The notes under the pieces: model-generated
Seen by the model: the letters and a program-made list of their open reading frames with translations, nothing else
Told to the model about the DNA's origin: nothing
Databases searched by the model: none
Part shown: piece by piece, positions 28,301-40,300 of the stretch
Layout of the letters: every line of letters starts with the position of its first letter
Position numbering within the stretch: position 1 is the first letter of the stretch
Made by a program: the position numbers and the translations under genes
DNA from: Sabellastarte sp. h YS-2021
Taxonomy: Eukaryota > Annelida > Polychaeta > Sabellida > Sabellidae
NCBI GenBank assembly: GCA_964017235.1
Contig: OZ024936.1
Coordinates: 35,858,040-35,922,039, forward strand
DNA: 64,000 bases
Reading direction: 5' to 3'

Positions 28301-31300
28301 GAAGGGCTGTGAACTGGTAGGTCTGACTGTTCAGATGAAACCTCAGATATTTCCTTGACCCTGGGCTTATTGTGATGTGAAAATAAGCATCGCATCCAAG
28401 GAGCTGACCCACTCTCCTTACTGAAGGGAGAGTCTTATTGTCTCTGGGGTTTCCAACTTGAATGTAGCTGTTTGGAGATACAGGTTCAGAGTGCTCAGAT
28501 CCAAAATGGGCCACCACTTGTTGTTTGGTTTCAGAACCAGAAACAACCTGTTGTAGAAGGCAGGAAGACCAAACCACAACATTTTTAACTGCCTTTTTGT
28601 CTATAAGGGAATGCAAAGCTTCCTTCAAGTAGCTGTTCTTGAGGGGATTTGCAAATATGATCAGGTGACCTTGTCAGAGGGGCTCTCATCTTGAAGGGCA
28701 GACTGTTCATGACACACGAGCTTGTGAGTCTTGGCTGCAATTGTCTGACAAAGATTGTGACTTGACAAGCCTGGACCTACACAGTAAGTCTCATTTATAA
28801 GGTTCATTGGACTGGGTCTGCTTGGATGAATATTGGGGCTTGGAACCTCCATTTTCCCAGTATCTGCCTTTACTCTTTACACCAAATTATCTCTAAGGCT
28901 GTTGACCACTACCAGACTGAGAACCTTGCTTGAAACCTTTTTTTTTTTTTGTACAGTTTGTACAGGTAATCATCTATTCCTCTGCTTGTCGCAAAGTAGC
29001 ATCTGGGAACAAACCCCAACTGAACAAATACCAAATTATCCAGATGTACAAGAAGGCTGCCAGCCAGGTGTTGGAGAGATGAGCCTAATGCAACAGAAAT
29101 GCTTTGGTGAAAACAAGCAAGGTCTTTAAGATCACGCAGAGCCTCAGAAGCCTTGGAAGATCACTTCGCTTTTCCATGTTCACCCTAAAGTATAGCGATA
29201 CTTTTTACCATTTACCATTGAGATTTTGGCACCCTAACAAACTGGTCCATCTTCAAGCCACCAGATTCCTGTGAGCTGGAGGGATAGCCCTCTTTAACTT
29301 CCAAATTCAGCTTTCCAATCCTGTTGCACCACCAGTCATCTACAGAATGACTGAAATCTTCCTGGTAGACTTTGGATTTTTCCCCTACAAGGATTATTGG
29401 AACAATCCCAGTCCTCACCATAAGTTCAAAGTCAGGAATGTCTCACCATCCCATAAACCTAATTAAGTACAGACCAAACTGGCTCTCTGTATGACATTTC
29501 TTCATTTAGCTTAACATTTTCAGCTGAAGTAGGTGACAATTGCCCTTCCTCATCAGACTTGAGAGTCAATATCAGAAGCTTGGCCAGTAGAAATTAAAGG
29601 CTTGGCATCATCATACACTGCAGAACAACCCTGTGGACCGATATGGACTGGAGACAAGTCGATGGAGAGAGCTATGGAAGCAGAAACTGACTGGGCAGTA
29701 TCAGTGGAGTGACCTGAGTTAGGTTGGGGAGACACAACTGGTGGAATGAGATTGACCGGTCTGTTGTTCAAATGAAAAAGTGTCCTTGATTGGACTGTCA
29801 TGCTTGGTATGCTGTTTAACTTTCTTGGACAGACAAGAATATGGTGTGGCTTTAGAACTTCTTGATTCCTTCTTTTTTTCATGTTTTTCTTTCTTGTGCT
29901 TTGTCTTTTCCCCTGATTTTTTGGTCCTTACTAGCAGCCAGGAATGTCACTAAACCAGTGGCCAGGGCTGAAGTAATTCTAATTCTAATTGGACTTTTAC
30001 AGTGCTTAATCTCCTCAATTCAAAACAATCCTCAAACAAAACCAAAACAGTCAATCAATTCCAGGGACAGAAAAGAGACCAAGCACCACAGAGAATAACA
30101 GGGGGTGGGTAACACTAAGATGGGTATGCATTGGTGTACATGTAGGTTTTGAGCTGTTTTCTGAAAGAGGCTAGGGAGGGGGATGCACGGATCTCATCAG
30201 GAAGAGCATTCCAAAGAGTGGGGACATCAAAAGCAAAACTATAACCAAACTGCTTGACAGATTTATGGATAGAGGGTTAGAACTTTTGAACCACAAAGGA
30301 ATTACCACCAAAGGCTCCAAAAAGGGTTTACCAGACACTGGAGGCTTCTTAGGAGATCCAGAACAGCCACCTTCAGTGTAGAGAATATGTTTCCCTTAGT
30401 TAACAATGCCTAAAACCAAGCGAAACACTCCACCCACTTGTCATTAAAATCTTGTAAGGCTGTGGCAGACATGTAGTTGGATGGACCGGGCCGATGAGTA
30501 CAAGTCTGTGCAGCAACCTTTTTCAACATTTGGGGTTTCTGCCTGCTCTTCCACAGGCCAAAAACAGTCACATTGTTTGGATAGATCAAAACCTTAGATT
30601 TTTTATCTTTACATATCTTGTAGGTATGGGGTAGCAAGCATTATCCTTCCAGCCGTCAGTAAGGTTGTCACAAATCTTGCAGTGTTTGTTAAGAATCCAA
30701 GTGAACTGACCAACTCCCTTCTCTCTACACTGTGCACACTTATCATGGCTATCAAACGCAGCCATAATATGGCCCCAAGAACCTCTTTTCTGTCCTGGAG
30801 ATGCCATGATCAATAAAATACCATTTCACACAAAAATCTTCACAAAATAAAACAGTTTAGTACAAATAAAGTTTCCCTTAAATTCCCAGCATTTAAACTG
30901 CTTTGCGCCCAACAAAAAGAAGTATGTTGCTCCATCTAGCGAGACTTTGGGGCAACATGCCCACCTGGTGAGTGAACAGGACACTACCGGCACCGGCCAG
31001 AGCCCAGCTCAGAATATTTTTTTCTAATGTTTGGCGAGACCAGCAGCTAGCCGGGGAAATGCATTTGTCCACTAGGTAAGATGTCTTAACACAATAAAAA
31101 CTAAATTATGCACTTCCTGTGTCTACCTTTTGCCATACCACTACAGTCTTGCAGAACACTAGAGTCTGGTTCCCATACTACTTTTCTCTATACAAAAGTG
31201 TAAGGTATCAGCTACTATTTTGGATAATTAGCATTGCTAGTTGTACTTAGCAACAACATGTAAAAACCTTCAACTGAAAACAACAGTTGCAATGATTATC

Positions 31301-34300
31301 ATAACTTAACAACATGTAACACATGAACACCAACTTAAATATCAAACTTATAAACTGTTATTTACACAGGTTACCAAATATAAATGAAATGCACCATGTA
31401 GTTGTTCATATATTACCCATTCAAATGGTACCATTAAAAATATCATCAGAGATGTCCATACCCCACAGCCTGGGGAAATAGTTTTCAACACCATGAGATA
31501 TAGAAGTAGTGAAACGGTACACAGATCGGGATACTTTCAGAGCAGTGTCAGTTATATTAAGGTCTAAATGATGTTTAAGTAGAGAAAATAACATCTAATA
31601 GAAACAAAATGTATGCAAAGATGAAGTATTAAAACAAGACAATTCAATAGCAAGATGACAGCATTAATCAGTAAACTAAAAACTATGATGCACACCTACA
31701 ACCCCTAAGCAATGTCCCTACCAAATATCAACTTCCTACACTTTACAGTTTCAGAGATATTGTCTGGACAAAATTTTCAGTTCAAGTTCAAGGTCACTAC
31801 AGCAAGGTCAAATGTCAAATCAAGGTCACACCATGACATTGCACACCTACAACCCCCAACCAATGTCCCTACTAAGTATCAACTTCCTACACCTTACGCT
31901 TTCTGAGATATAGCCCGGACAAGATTTTATAGGTCAAGGTCACTACGGCAAGCTCAATGGTCAAATCAAGGTCACACCATGATGTTGCACACCTACACCC
32001 CCTAAGCAATGTCCCTATCATGTATCAACTTTCTACGCCTTACAGTTTCTGAGATATAGCCCACACAAGATTTTAAAGTTTAAGATCACTACAGCAAGGT
32101 CAAAGGTCAAATCAAGGTCACATCATGATGTTGCACACCTACACCCCCTAACCAATGTCCCTACAAAGTATCAACTTCCTACACCTTACAGTTTTCGAGA
32201 TACAGGCCGGACAAACTTTTCCCGCTGCCCGTCCACCCATCCGGACACCATGGGTGAAAACAATACCCTGACACCCCTTAAGGGCTGTGGGGTAAAAATT
32301 ACTATACCTAGAGTATTGCTTCACAAGAGAAAAAGAAATCGTTTTTGCACAGCAAAACAAAGCGTCCCAATGAGTATTAATCAGTTTGTAGAAATGACTG
32401 TCTTCCTGTGTTTAATATGGTTTTTTTCCATTTATGACAAAATGCAAGGTTTCCTAGATGAATCTGGTTTGTTTATATTTTTATTTATTTATTTTTGTGT
32501 TTTATGCAGAAATTCAAAATGGCCACAAAAAGTGGCGGGAAAACGATTTTTGGGAAAATCGTCAGTAGACTCTGCAGATAACCTGTGGGTCAAAAATTTC
32601 ATGGAAATCGCTCTATCTCGCTCCATTTCCGAGATAAACAGGTTTTTGCGCTTTACGCAGAAATTCAAGATGGCCGCCAAAAGTGGAGGGAAAACAATTT
32701 TTGTGAAAAAATGCCAGTTGACTCTGCAGATACCCTGCGGACCAAAAATTTTGTTGAAATCGCTCTATCTCGCTCCGTTTCCGAGATAAACATGTTTTTG
32801 TGTTTTACGCAGAAATTCAAGATGACCGCCAAAAGTGGCAGGAAAGTGATCTTTGTGAAAAGTCGCCAGTAGACTCTGCAGACACCATGCGGGTCAAAAA
32901 TTCAAGATGGCCACCAAAAGTGGCTGGAAAACAATTTTTGCGAAAAGTCGCCAGTAGCCCTGCAGATACCCTGTGGGTCAAAAATTTCGTCAAAAATCGC
33001 TCAATCTCGCTCCGTTTCTGAGATAAACAGGTTTTTGCGTTTAACGCAGAAATTTAAGATGGCCGCCAAAAGTCAGATACCCTGTGGGTCAAATATTTTG
33101 TCGAAATTGCTCTATCTTGCTCTGTTTCCGAGATAAACATGTTTTTGTGTTTAACACAGAAATTCAAGAAGGCCGCCAAAACTGGCGGAAAATGAAGTTT
33201 GCGAAATGTTGCCAATAGACTCTGCAGATACCCTACGGATCAAAAATTTCGTCGAAATCGCTCTATCTCGCTCCGTTTCCAAGATAAACGGGTTTTTGTG
33301 TTTAACGCAGAAATTCAAGATGGCTGCCAAAAGTGGCAGGAAAGCGATTTTTGGGAAAAGTCAACAGTAGACTCTGCAGCTACCCTGTGGGTCAAAAATT
33401 TCGTCGAAATCACTCTATCTCGCTCCATTTCCGAAATAAGCGGGGTTTTTTTTGCGTTTAACGCAAAAATTCAAGATAGCCACCAAAAGTGGCCGGGAAA
33501 AAGTTTTTTGGTAAAAGTCACCAGTAGACTCACCACATACCCAGAGACTCGTCGAAATCGCTCTATCTCACTCTGTTCCTGAGATAAACAAGTTTTTGTG
33601 TTTAACGCAGAAATTCAAGATGACCGCCAAAAGTGGCGGGAAAAGGATTTTTGATAAAAATCGCCAGTAAACTCTGCAGCTACCCTGCGGGTCTAAAATT
33701 TCGTCGAAATCGCTCTATGTGGCTCCGTTTCTGAAATAAGCGGGTTTTTGCATTTAACGCAGAAATTCAATATGGCCGCCAAAAGTGGCGGGAAAACAAT
33801 TTTTGTGAAAAGTCGCCAGATACCCTGTGGGTCAAAAATTTCGTCCAAATCGCTCTATCTCGCTCCGTTTCCGAGATAAACATGTTTTTGCGTTTAACGC
33901 AGAAATTCAAGATGGCCGATAAAAGTGGCAGGAAAACAATTTTTGCAAAAAGTCGCCAGTAGACTCCAGAGACACCCTGTGGTTCAAAAATTTCGTCGAA
34001 ATTGCTGTATCTCGCTCCGTTTGCGAGATAAACATGTTTTTGCGTTTAACGCAGAAATTCAAGATGGCCGATAAAAGTGGCAGGGAAACAATTTTTGCAA
34101 AAAGTCGCCAGTAGATTCCAGAGACACCCTGCGATTAAAAAATTTCGTCGAAATCGCTCTATCTCGCTCCGTTTCCGAGATAAACATGTTTTTGTGTTTA
34201 ATGCAGAAATTCAAGATGGCCGATAAAAGTGGCAGGAAAACCATTTTTGCAAAAAGTCGCCAGTGGACTCCACAGACACCCTATGGGTCAAAAATTTTGT

Positions 34301-37300
34301 CAAAATCGCTCTATCTCCCTCCGTTTCTGAGATAAATGTGCTTTTGCGTTTAACGCAGAAATTCAAGATGGCCGCCAAAAGTGGCGGGAAAACAATTTTT
34401 GATAAAAGTTGCCAGTAATCTCTGCAGCTACCCTGTGGGTCAAAAATTTTGTGCTTTATATTTTATTTTTTATACAAATATAACCTTATTTCTCGATCTG
34501 TTTCCGAGATAAATGCGTTTTTGCGTTTAACGCAAAAATTCAAGATCACCACCAAAAATGGCGGGAAAAATGATTTTTGCGTAAAGTTGCCAGTAGACTG
34601 CGGATACCCTGTGGGTCAAAATTTTCGTCGAAATTGCTCTATCTCGCTCCGTTTCCGAGATAAATGCGTTTTTGCATTTTCAGCGTTAAGAAAAATTGTG
34701 ACATTTAGTAAATCGTTAATAAGTCGGCCATTTTGTATTGGATCACTTCCAAAAGTTAAAGATTTCCAGACATCTATATAACAAACCTACTTGCCAAATT
34801 TTATGTAAATAGGTGAAGTGCTTTTTAAGTTATCATCTGGACAAGCACACCCTTTTGAAAAACATGTTTTTGGTCATGTGACTTCTCTGATTGGTTCAAA
34901 TGTCATGACATTATATTCAGAAATTTTTCCCAGGGCTACTGCATACACCTGCCAAATATGAAGAGAATCCGCCTTATGGCTGCAAAGCTATTGCGAAAAG
35001 AAAATGCGGATCCGGCGGAGTCGCTTCTCCCATATACAAACAAGCGTCCCTCGCGGGACGCTTAATTAAGTTATCTTTGGAATGTTAAGGATTACTATCA
35101 GGTGATTACATCAGGTGAATTCGTCCTGTAGTTTTACTGTAATTGTCCAAATTACAAAGCATCACAAACACGCTTACACAGACGTGAAGGCTGTATTTAT
35201 ACTCGGTGGGCCAGTGGAGGTAATTATGGGGAAATTATGTTGTGTTCAGTAGGTATAACTCTCTAGTTTCTACAGTCTATTGGACTTAAAGTTTGTCACC
35301 AAGACCTTGGTTTGAAGGATCCTTTGAGTCTACATGCAGATGACACCAAGTACTGGAACAATTATCTGTTTTATCTGTTTTGGTGGAAGTTTGCAATAAC
35401 TTTACTATCAACAACATCCATCTTTATACAAATATAACCTTATTTCACCTTAACAAATGACTTATATCTGGCTGAGCTTACTCCTTTTTCTGAATGTGAA
35501 AGTTGATGGTGCAGGTAAACTTAACCTTCTACTGAATGAACCACCTGCATTGTTTGTTTTGCTGCTCTCTAACACAAAAATAAAACAAATTCCGAGTGTA
35601 AAATATTAATTGTTTCATATTGTCGAAACATATCTGATTGTGAATTATGTATATTTGAATTCTTTCAATAAAGATTTTCTTGTTTTAATACAGTTCTTTG
35701 GAGCTTTTAATGTTGTCAGCATTAAAGTTTTATATGCCTTCCAACCAAAAGTTACTTATATAATTAATTTTTCTTCTTAAGATATTAATTTTTGCACCTA
35801 TTAAACATTTGCATGTGTTCTGCAATCTGTGTCAGTGTAAAGGGAAATAACTGCAAAACATCTAACTGCATGTCACCTGACAGTGCTTTATATTTTAGCA
35901 ATAATCCATCACTGGGAGGACATTATGCAGAATTAATAGTACGATTGGCAGTTTAGAACCACAAATTGTCAATTAGACTATAATTCTGCATATTATCAAA
36001 CCAATGATGGATTTTTTATTTATTTCTATTCTTAAATGGTAAAGGTTAAATAATTTTTACATCTTCTTTTAAATGACACTTTTATAATTAGGCGGACTAT
36101 TGTGTGGAGTGAAAAATCCATAGACTTTATCCTTTCGACCAATCAGATTCACCAACACAGACACTTCGCATTAAAATACTCCTTTTGTTTCCACAATTAC
36201 AATTTTAATAGAAATGATGTAACATTTCTGCATTTATCTTACTGAACCGTAGTCATCCTCATACTACAAATATTTTATTTACCACAGTTCTAGTTAAACA
36301 TCTGTGTAAAAAAAATGGTACACCTTTACTCACCAGACTTGTAATCTATTACAGGCAATTTATTTCTTATAAATTTGCAAATTTTCAATCTAAAAAATTT
36401 ACATTAGCAAATTTTCAATCTATTACTATTACTTTAGCATCTGTTACTTTTAGCACTTTATATTATATTTTCTTGCTATTTGGCATGAACTTGAGAGGTA
36501 CTTTAATATACATAAAAGTAAAGATTTTATATATCATGAATACAACGTAACAAAAAAAAAAAAAACAGCATCAGAGATGCCTGCACCCCACAGTCAATGA
36601 AAAAAGTTTTTGACATTTTGAGATACAGAAGAAGTGAAATAGTAAAAATACCATGACATTTTTGGAGCAAACAGTGTCAGTTATGTAATCAGTTGCTGAA
36701 ACCCATGTATCTTTATGATAAGGGAAAAAATGTCTCAAATATTGCAGACAAAAACAGTTTGGCAGAGCCAATGTTAAAACACCACAACATGATTCAGCAT
36801 ACCTACACTCCCCAACCGATGACCCATGAAGGATCAACTTCCTATACCTTACAGTTTCTGAGATATGGCCAAGATTTTAAAGGTCAAGGTCACTACGGCA
36901 AGATCAAAAATTGAATCAAGGTCGCACAATGACGTGACACACCTACACCCCAACCAATGTTCCTATCAAGTATCAACTACCTGCACCTTACAGTTTCCGA
37001 GGTAAAGCTAGACAAGGTCAAGGGTCATTATGGTAAAGGTCAGAGGTCAAATCCAGGTCACACAATGAAATTGCTCACCTAAAACCCCAACCAATGTCTT
37101 AACCAAGTATCAACATTCTATACCCTATGGTTTCCGAGATATCGTCCAGACAAGATTGTAAAGGTAAAGGTCACTACAGCAAAGTCAAAGGTCAAGTCAA
37201 GGTCACACTATGACACTTGCATACCTACAACCCCCAATTAATGGCTCTACAAAGTGTCAACTTCCTACAACTTATGGTTCCTGATATAGCCCAGACAATC

Positions 37301-40300
37301 TCAAAGTCACTACGGCCAGGTCAAAGGTCAAATCAAGGTCACACTATGACATTACACACATACACCCCCAAACCAATGTCCCTACCAAGAATAAGCATCT
37401 TGCACCTTACAATTTCTGAGATACAGCCTGGACAAGCTTTTTCCCGCTGTCCGCCACCCATCCGGATGCCATGGATGAAAAAAATACCTGCATAGCCCTT
37501 AAAAGCTGTGAGGAAACCAGTTAAACAAAATATTTGATTATTTCTCTAAAACACTATAGGAGGCTATTTAGTGTTAAAAGTATTCAGTGCTCAAAAATAT
37601 GTTGTTACATGAAAATATTATTTGAGAATTGTTCATTTTCATGAATTGCCATATTTAATCATTTTGAGAAAGAGTTGAAGAAATCATGAGAACTCTATGA
37701 GAAGCATTTAAGTTTTGTATAATATGTAATTACAAGTATGTACGTGTTGCTGTCAAAGCTTTTAAGTGCTGAAAAACATGTTATCACAAGTATATCTTAT
37801 TTGATGGTACATGTATTTCACTTTTATGAATCTATTCTCATATTTACTTAATTTAACAAGAGTTTTCAGATTTGAAGAATTTTTGTTATAAATGCTTGAC
37901 ATATGAGCAATGTTTTAAAGTCGACTTCAAAATCATTCCAAGGTGACATTTTTGCTTAAAACCTAATACATCAAGTAACATTCAAAAGTATATCTTTGAA
38001 AGATCACTGACAATGCCTCAATGCTGCAGTTATTTATACACAATAGGTATAAGTATGTAAATGAATGTCTTACATTTGTCACTGTTGCTGGTAAAGCTAC
38101 CTAATCTGGAGCATTAAGTTAATCTCTCCAAAAGCCAATTCAGTTTAACTTTCATTTTTAAGCTTTTAATAAAGCCACCTCAAATGCAACTGAAGTGACC
38201 TAGTTCATATATATTGGATCATTTTGAAATTAAGTGCAACATATTACCCACCCTTATGTTAAAAAACTAAAAATTACTTATTTTGGAATGAGCATTATTA
38301 TTTATTATTATTATTGTGTATTTATACTCGGCGCAATGTCTCCATATACTACAGGACTCAAAGCGCTATTTAACCAATCCGACTGTACAGGTACAGCCCC
38401 AACTCACAAGTAACTGACATTCCCCTAACTGGATGATAGAGGCTCAAGGATGACCATTTATGAACGTCCTTGAGGTTCTTTAACCTGCCACTGGGGAAAG
38501 GACCCAATGACAGAGGACCGCCATTTTAAGTGGTCATCCGAGCCACTATGTATCTGCCTGTACCTGGGATTGAACCCACATCCTCTGAGTTCCTAGACAA
38601 GTGTGTTACGCGCTAGGCCACAGTGGCAGATGATACTTGTCAAATTAAAGACTGTTTACATTTTCATATTACACTATTAACAGTGAAATATAGTTAATCA
38701 ACAGAACCAGTATTTTTTTTATTAGCCTCTTTAGTAGATGGTTGTTACAAAACAGATGTTACATAAGTTACATAGATTAATGTATAAATCAGTCACATAA
38801 ATGGTCATATAGTATTCCATACCTTTGTTTAAATACATTCACATTGTTAGTCACTGTAAATGATTCTTTCAGAATTCTAACTTTATTTTTTACATGTGCA
38901 ATATAATCTGAAAACCAAATCCTTTATTATTTTTTTTTAAAATTAATGAACCACTTGCCAAGCATGATAACATAATTGTGAGTGTAATAATGAGTGTCAG
39001 TTGTAAAGGTTTCAATGATACCAAGAAGCACTTCACATATTGAAAGGCTTAAACTTTCCTTCATAAAAGAATTCAACCAGTCAGAGACTTTCAACCAAAG
39101 TCTCGTGATACAACACAGTAATAGAAGTGATGTTCAATGGTATCTATACACAAATTACAGTAATTGCAAACAGCAGAATCAACAAGATTCCACTTAAAAA
39201 GATTATACCCACAGTTGACAGTCCTGTGTAAGATTTTGAATTGGAAACTTTGTAAATAAGGTTCTTTACTTATTTCATGCGCCAAGCTAAAAATTTTTTG
39301 ACCATTCTAGTTTTTCTAAGAATGGAAATAAGTCAATCCAAGTATACAATGCAGTTGGTGCTTTAACTTTATTGTTTACTAATTCCCAGTATATCTCTGA
39401 ACCCTTACGTTTAAATAATTCTATTGGTTTTTTATTAATTTGTATGTTAAATTCAGACAACCTTTCGAAATTTTCTGTATGTATTTGAATCTTACGTTTC
39501 CATGTTACTGGTATTGCTGAAATAAGACATTGTATATCACGAATGGTTGCATTACACTTAAATTTTCTTTTTAGATTTTTTGCCGGGATCAACTTTCTTT
39601 TTTCATCCAAAAAGTCGATAATTTTTAGGTTTAAGAATTCATCGTTAATCCCTAGCATTCTAGGAGTTAAAGGAGCATTGTTCACTAGAATAAATTTATT
39701 CATAAAAACATACTCATTATACAGCTCTATCATTGTAAGTGGCTGTGTACTTTTAATATCGTACCAGCAATTTAGTACTTGATGATGAAAGCTGCCAATT
39801 CTACATGTGCTAATATCAGACACTTGCAATTTATGATCCAATGATAGAGGATTTAAATTACTTAATATGAAGAATAATTTTTTTCAGTTTCCTCCATTTG
39901 TCTGCAGTCTTTTAATCCATAAGGCTTTTTGTAAATTATGAAAACTGGTAATATCAGGTAGCTTTAGTCCACCATCTTTTATGTTGGCAATTATAGTTTC
40001 ATATTTAACTCTTGGTGGTTTATTATTCCACAAAAAGTTCAAAATAAGTTTCTTTAATTTGTCCAGCACATATGGAAGATTATAACATACTAAACAAGTG
40101 TGTAAATTGGGACAATATCAAAGATTTTATTATTACAATGCGTCTTTCCATGACAAATTACGCTGTTTCCAAATTTGAATAATGGCTTCAACTTTTCTTA
40201 ACTTTTCATCAAAATTTCTTTTTCTTCTTTCTGCAGCATCAGTTGAAAACCAAACTCCAAATTTGTACATAACTCTTTAAGCCGGTCTGGTAATAAAATA

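Larger units (their letters stand above)
25870..31080 (-). mobile_element. Decayed DIRS-like retrotransposon in intron 1
   Basis: Reading right to left: a gag-like N-terminus near 30810, RT pieces around 28200-28450, RT/RNase H C-terminal pieces at 27060-27340, and tyrosine recombinase pieces at 26150-26660. This is the same gene order as the intact copy at 55142-61524, to which the pieces are clearly related. All frames are broken by many stops and shifts. Inverted terminal repeats were not recognised, so both edges are approximate. A LINE 3' end is nested at 29974-30290. It lies on the same strand as the host gene. Confidence 0.75.

Noticed and set aside
32250..33582. Overlapping plus-strand frames of up to 179 codons
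   Set aside because: They are translations of the 150-bp core repeat and break as the units diverge.
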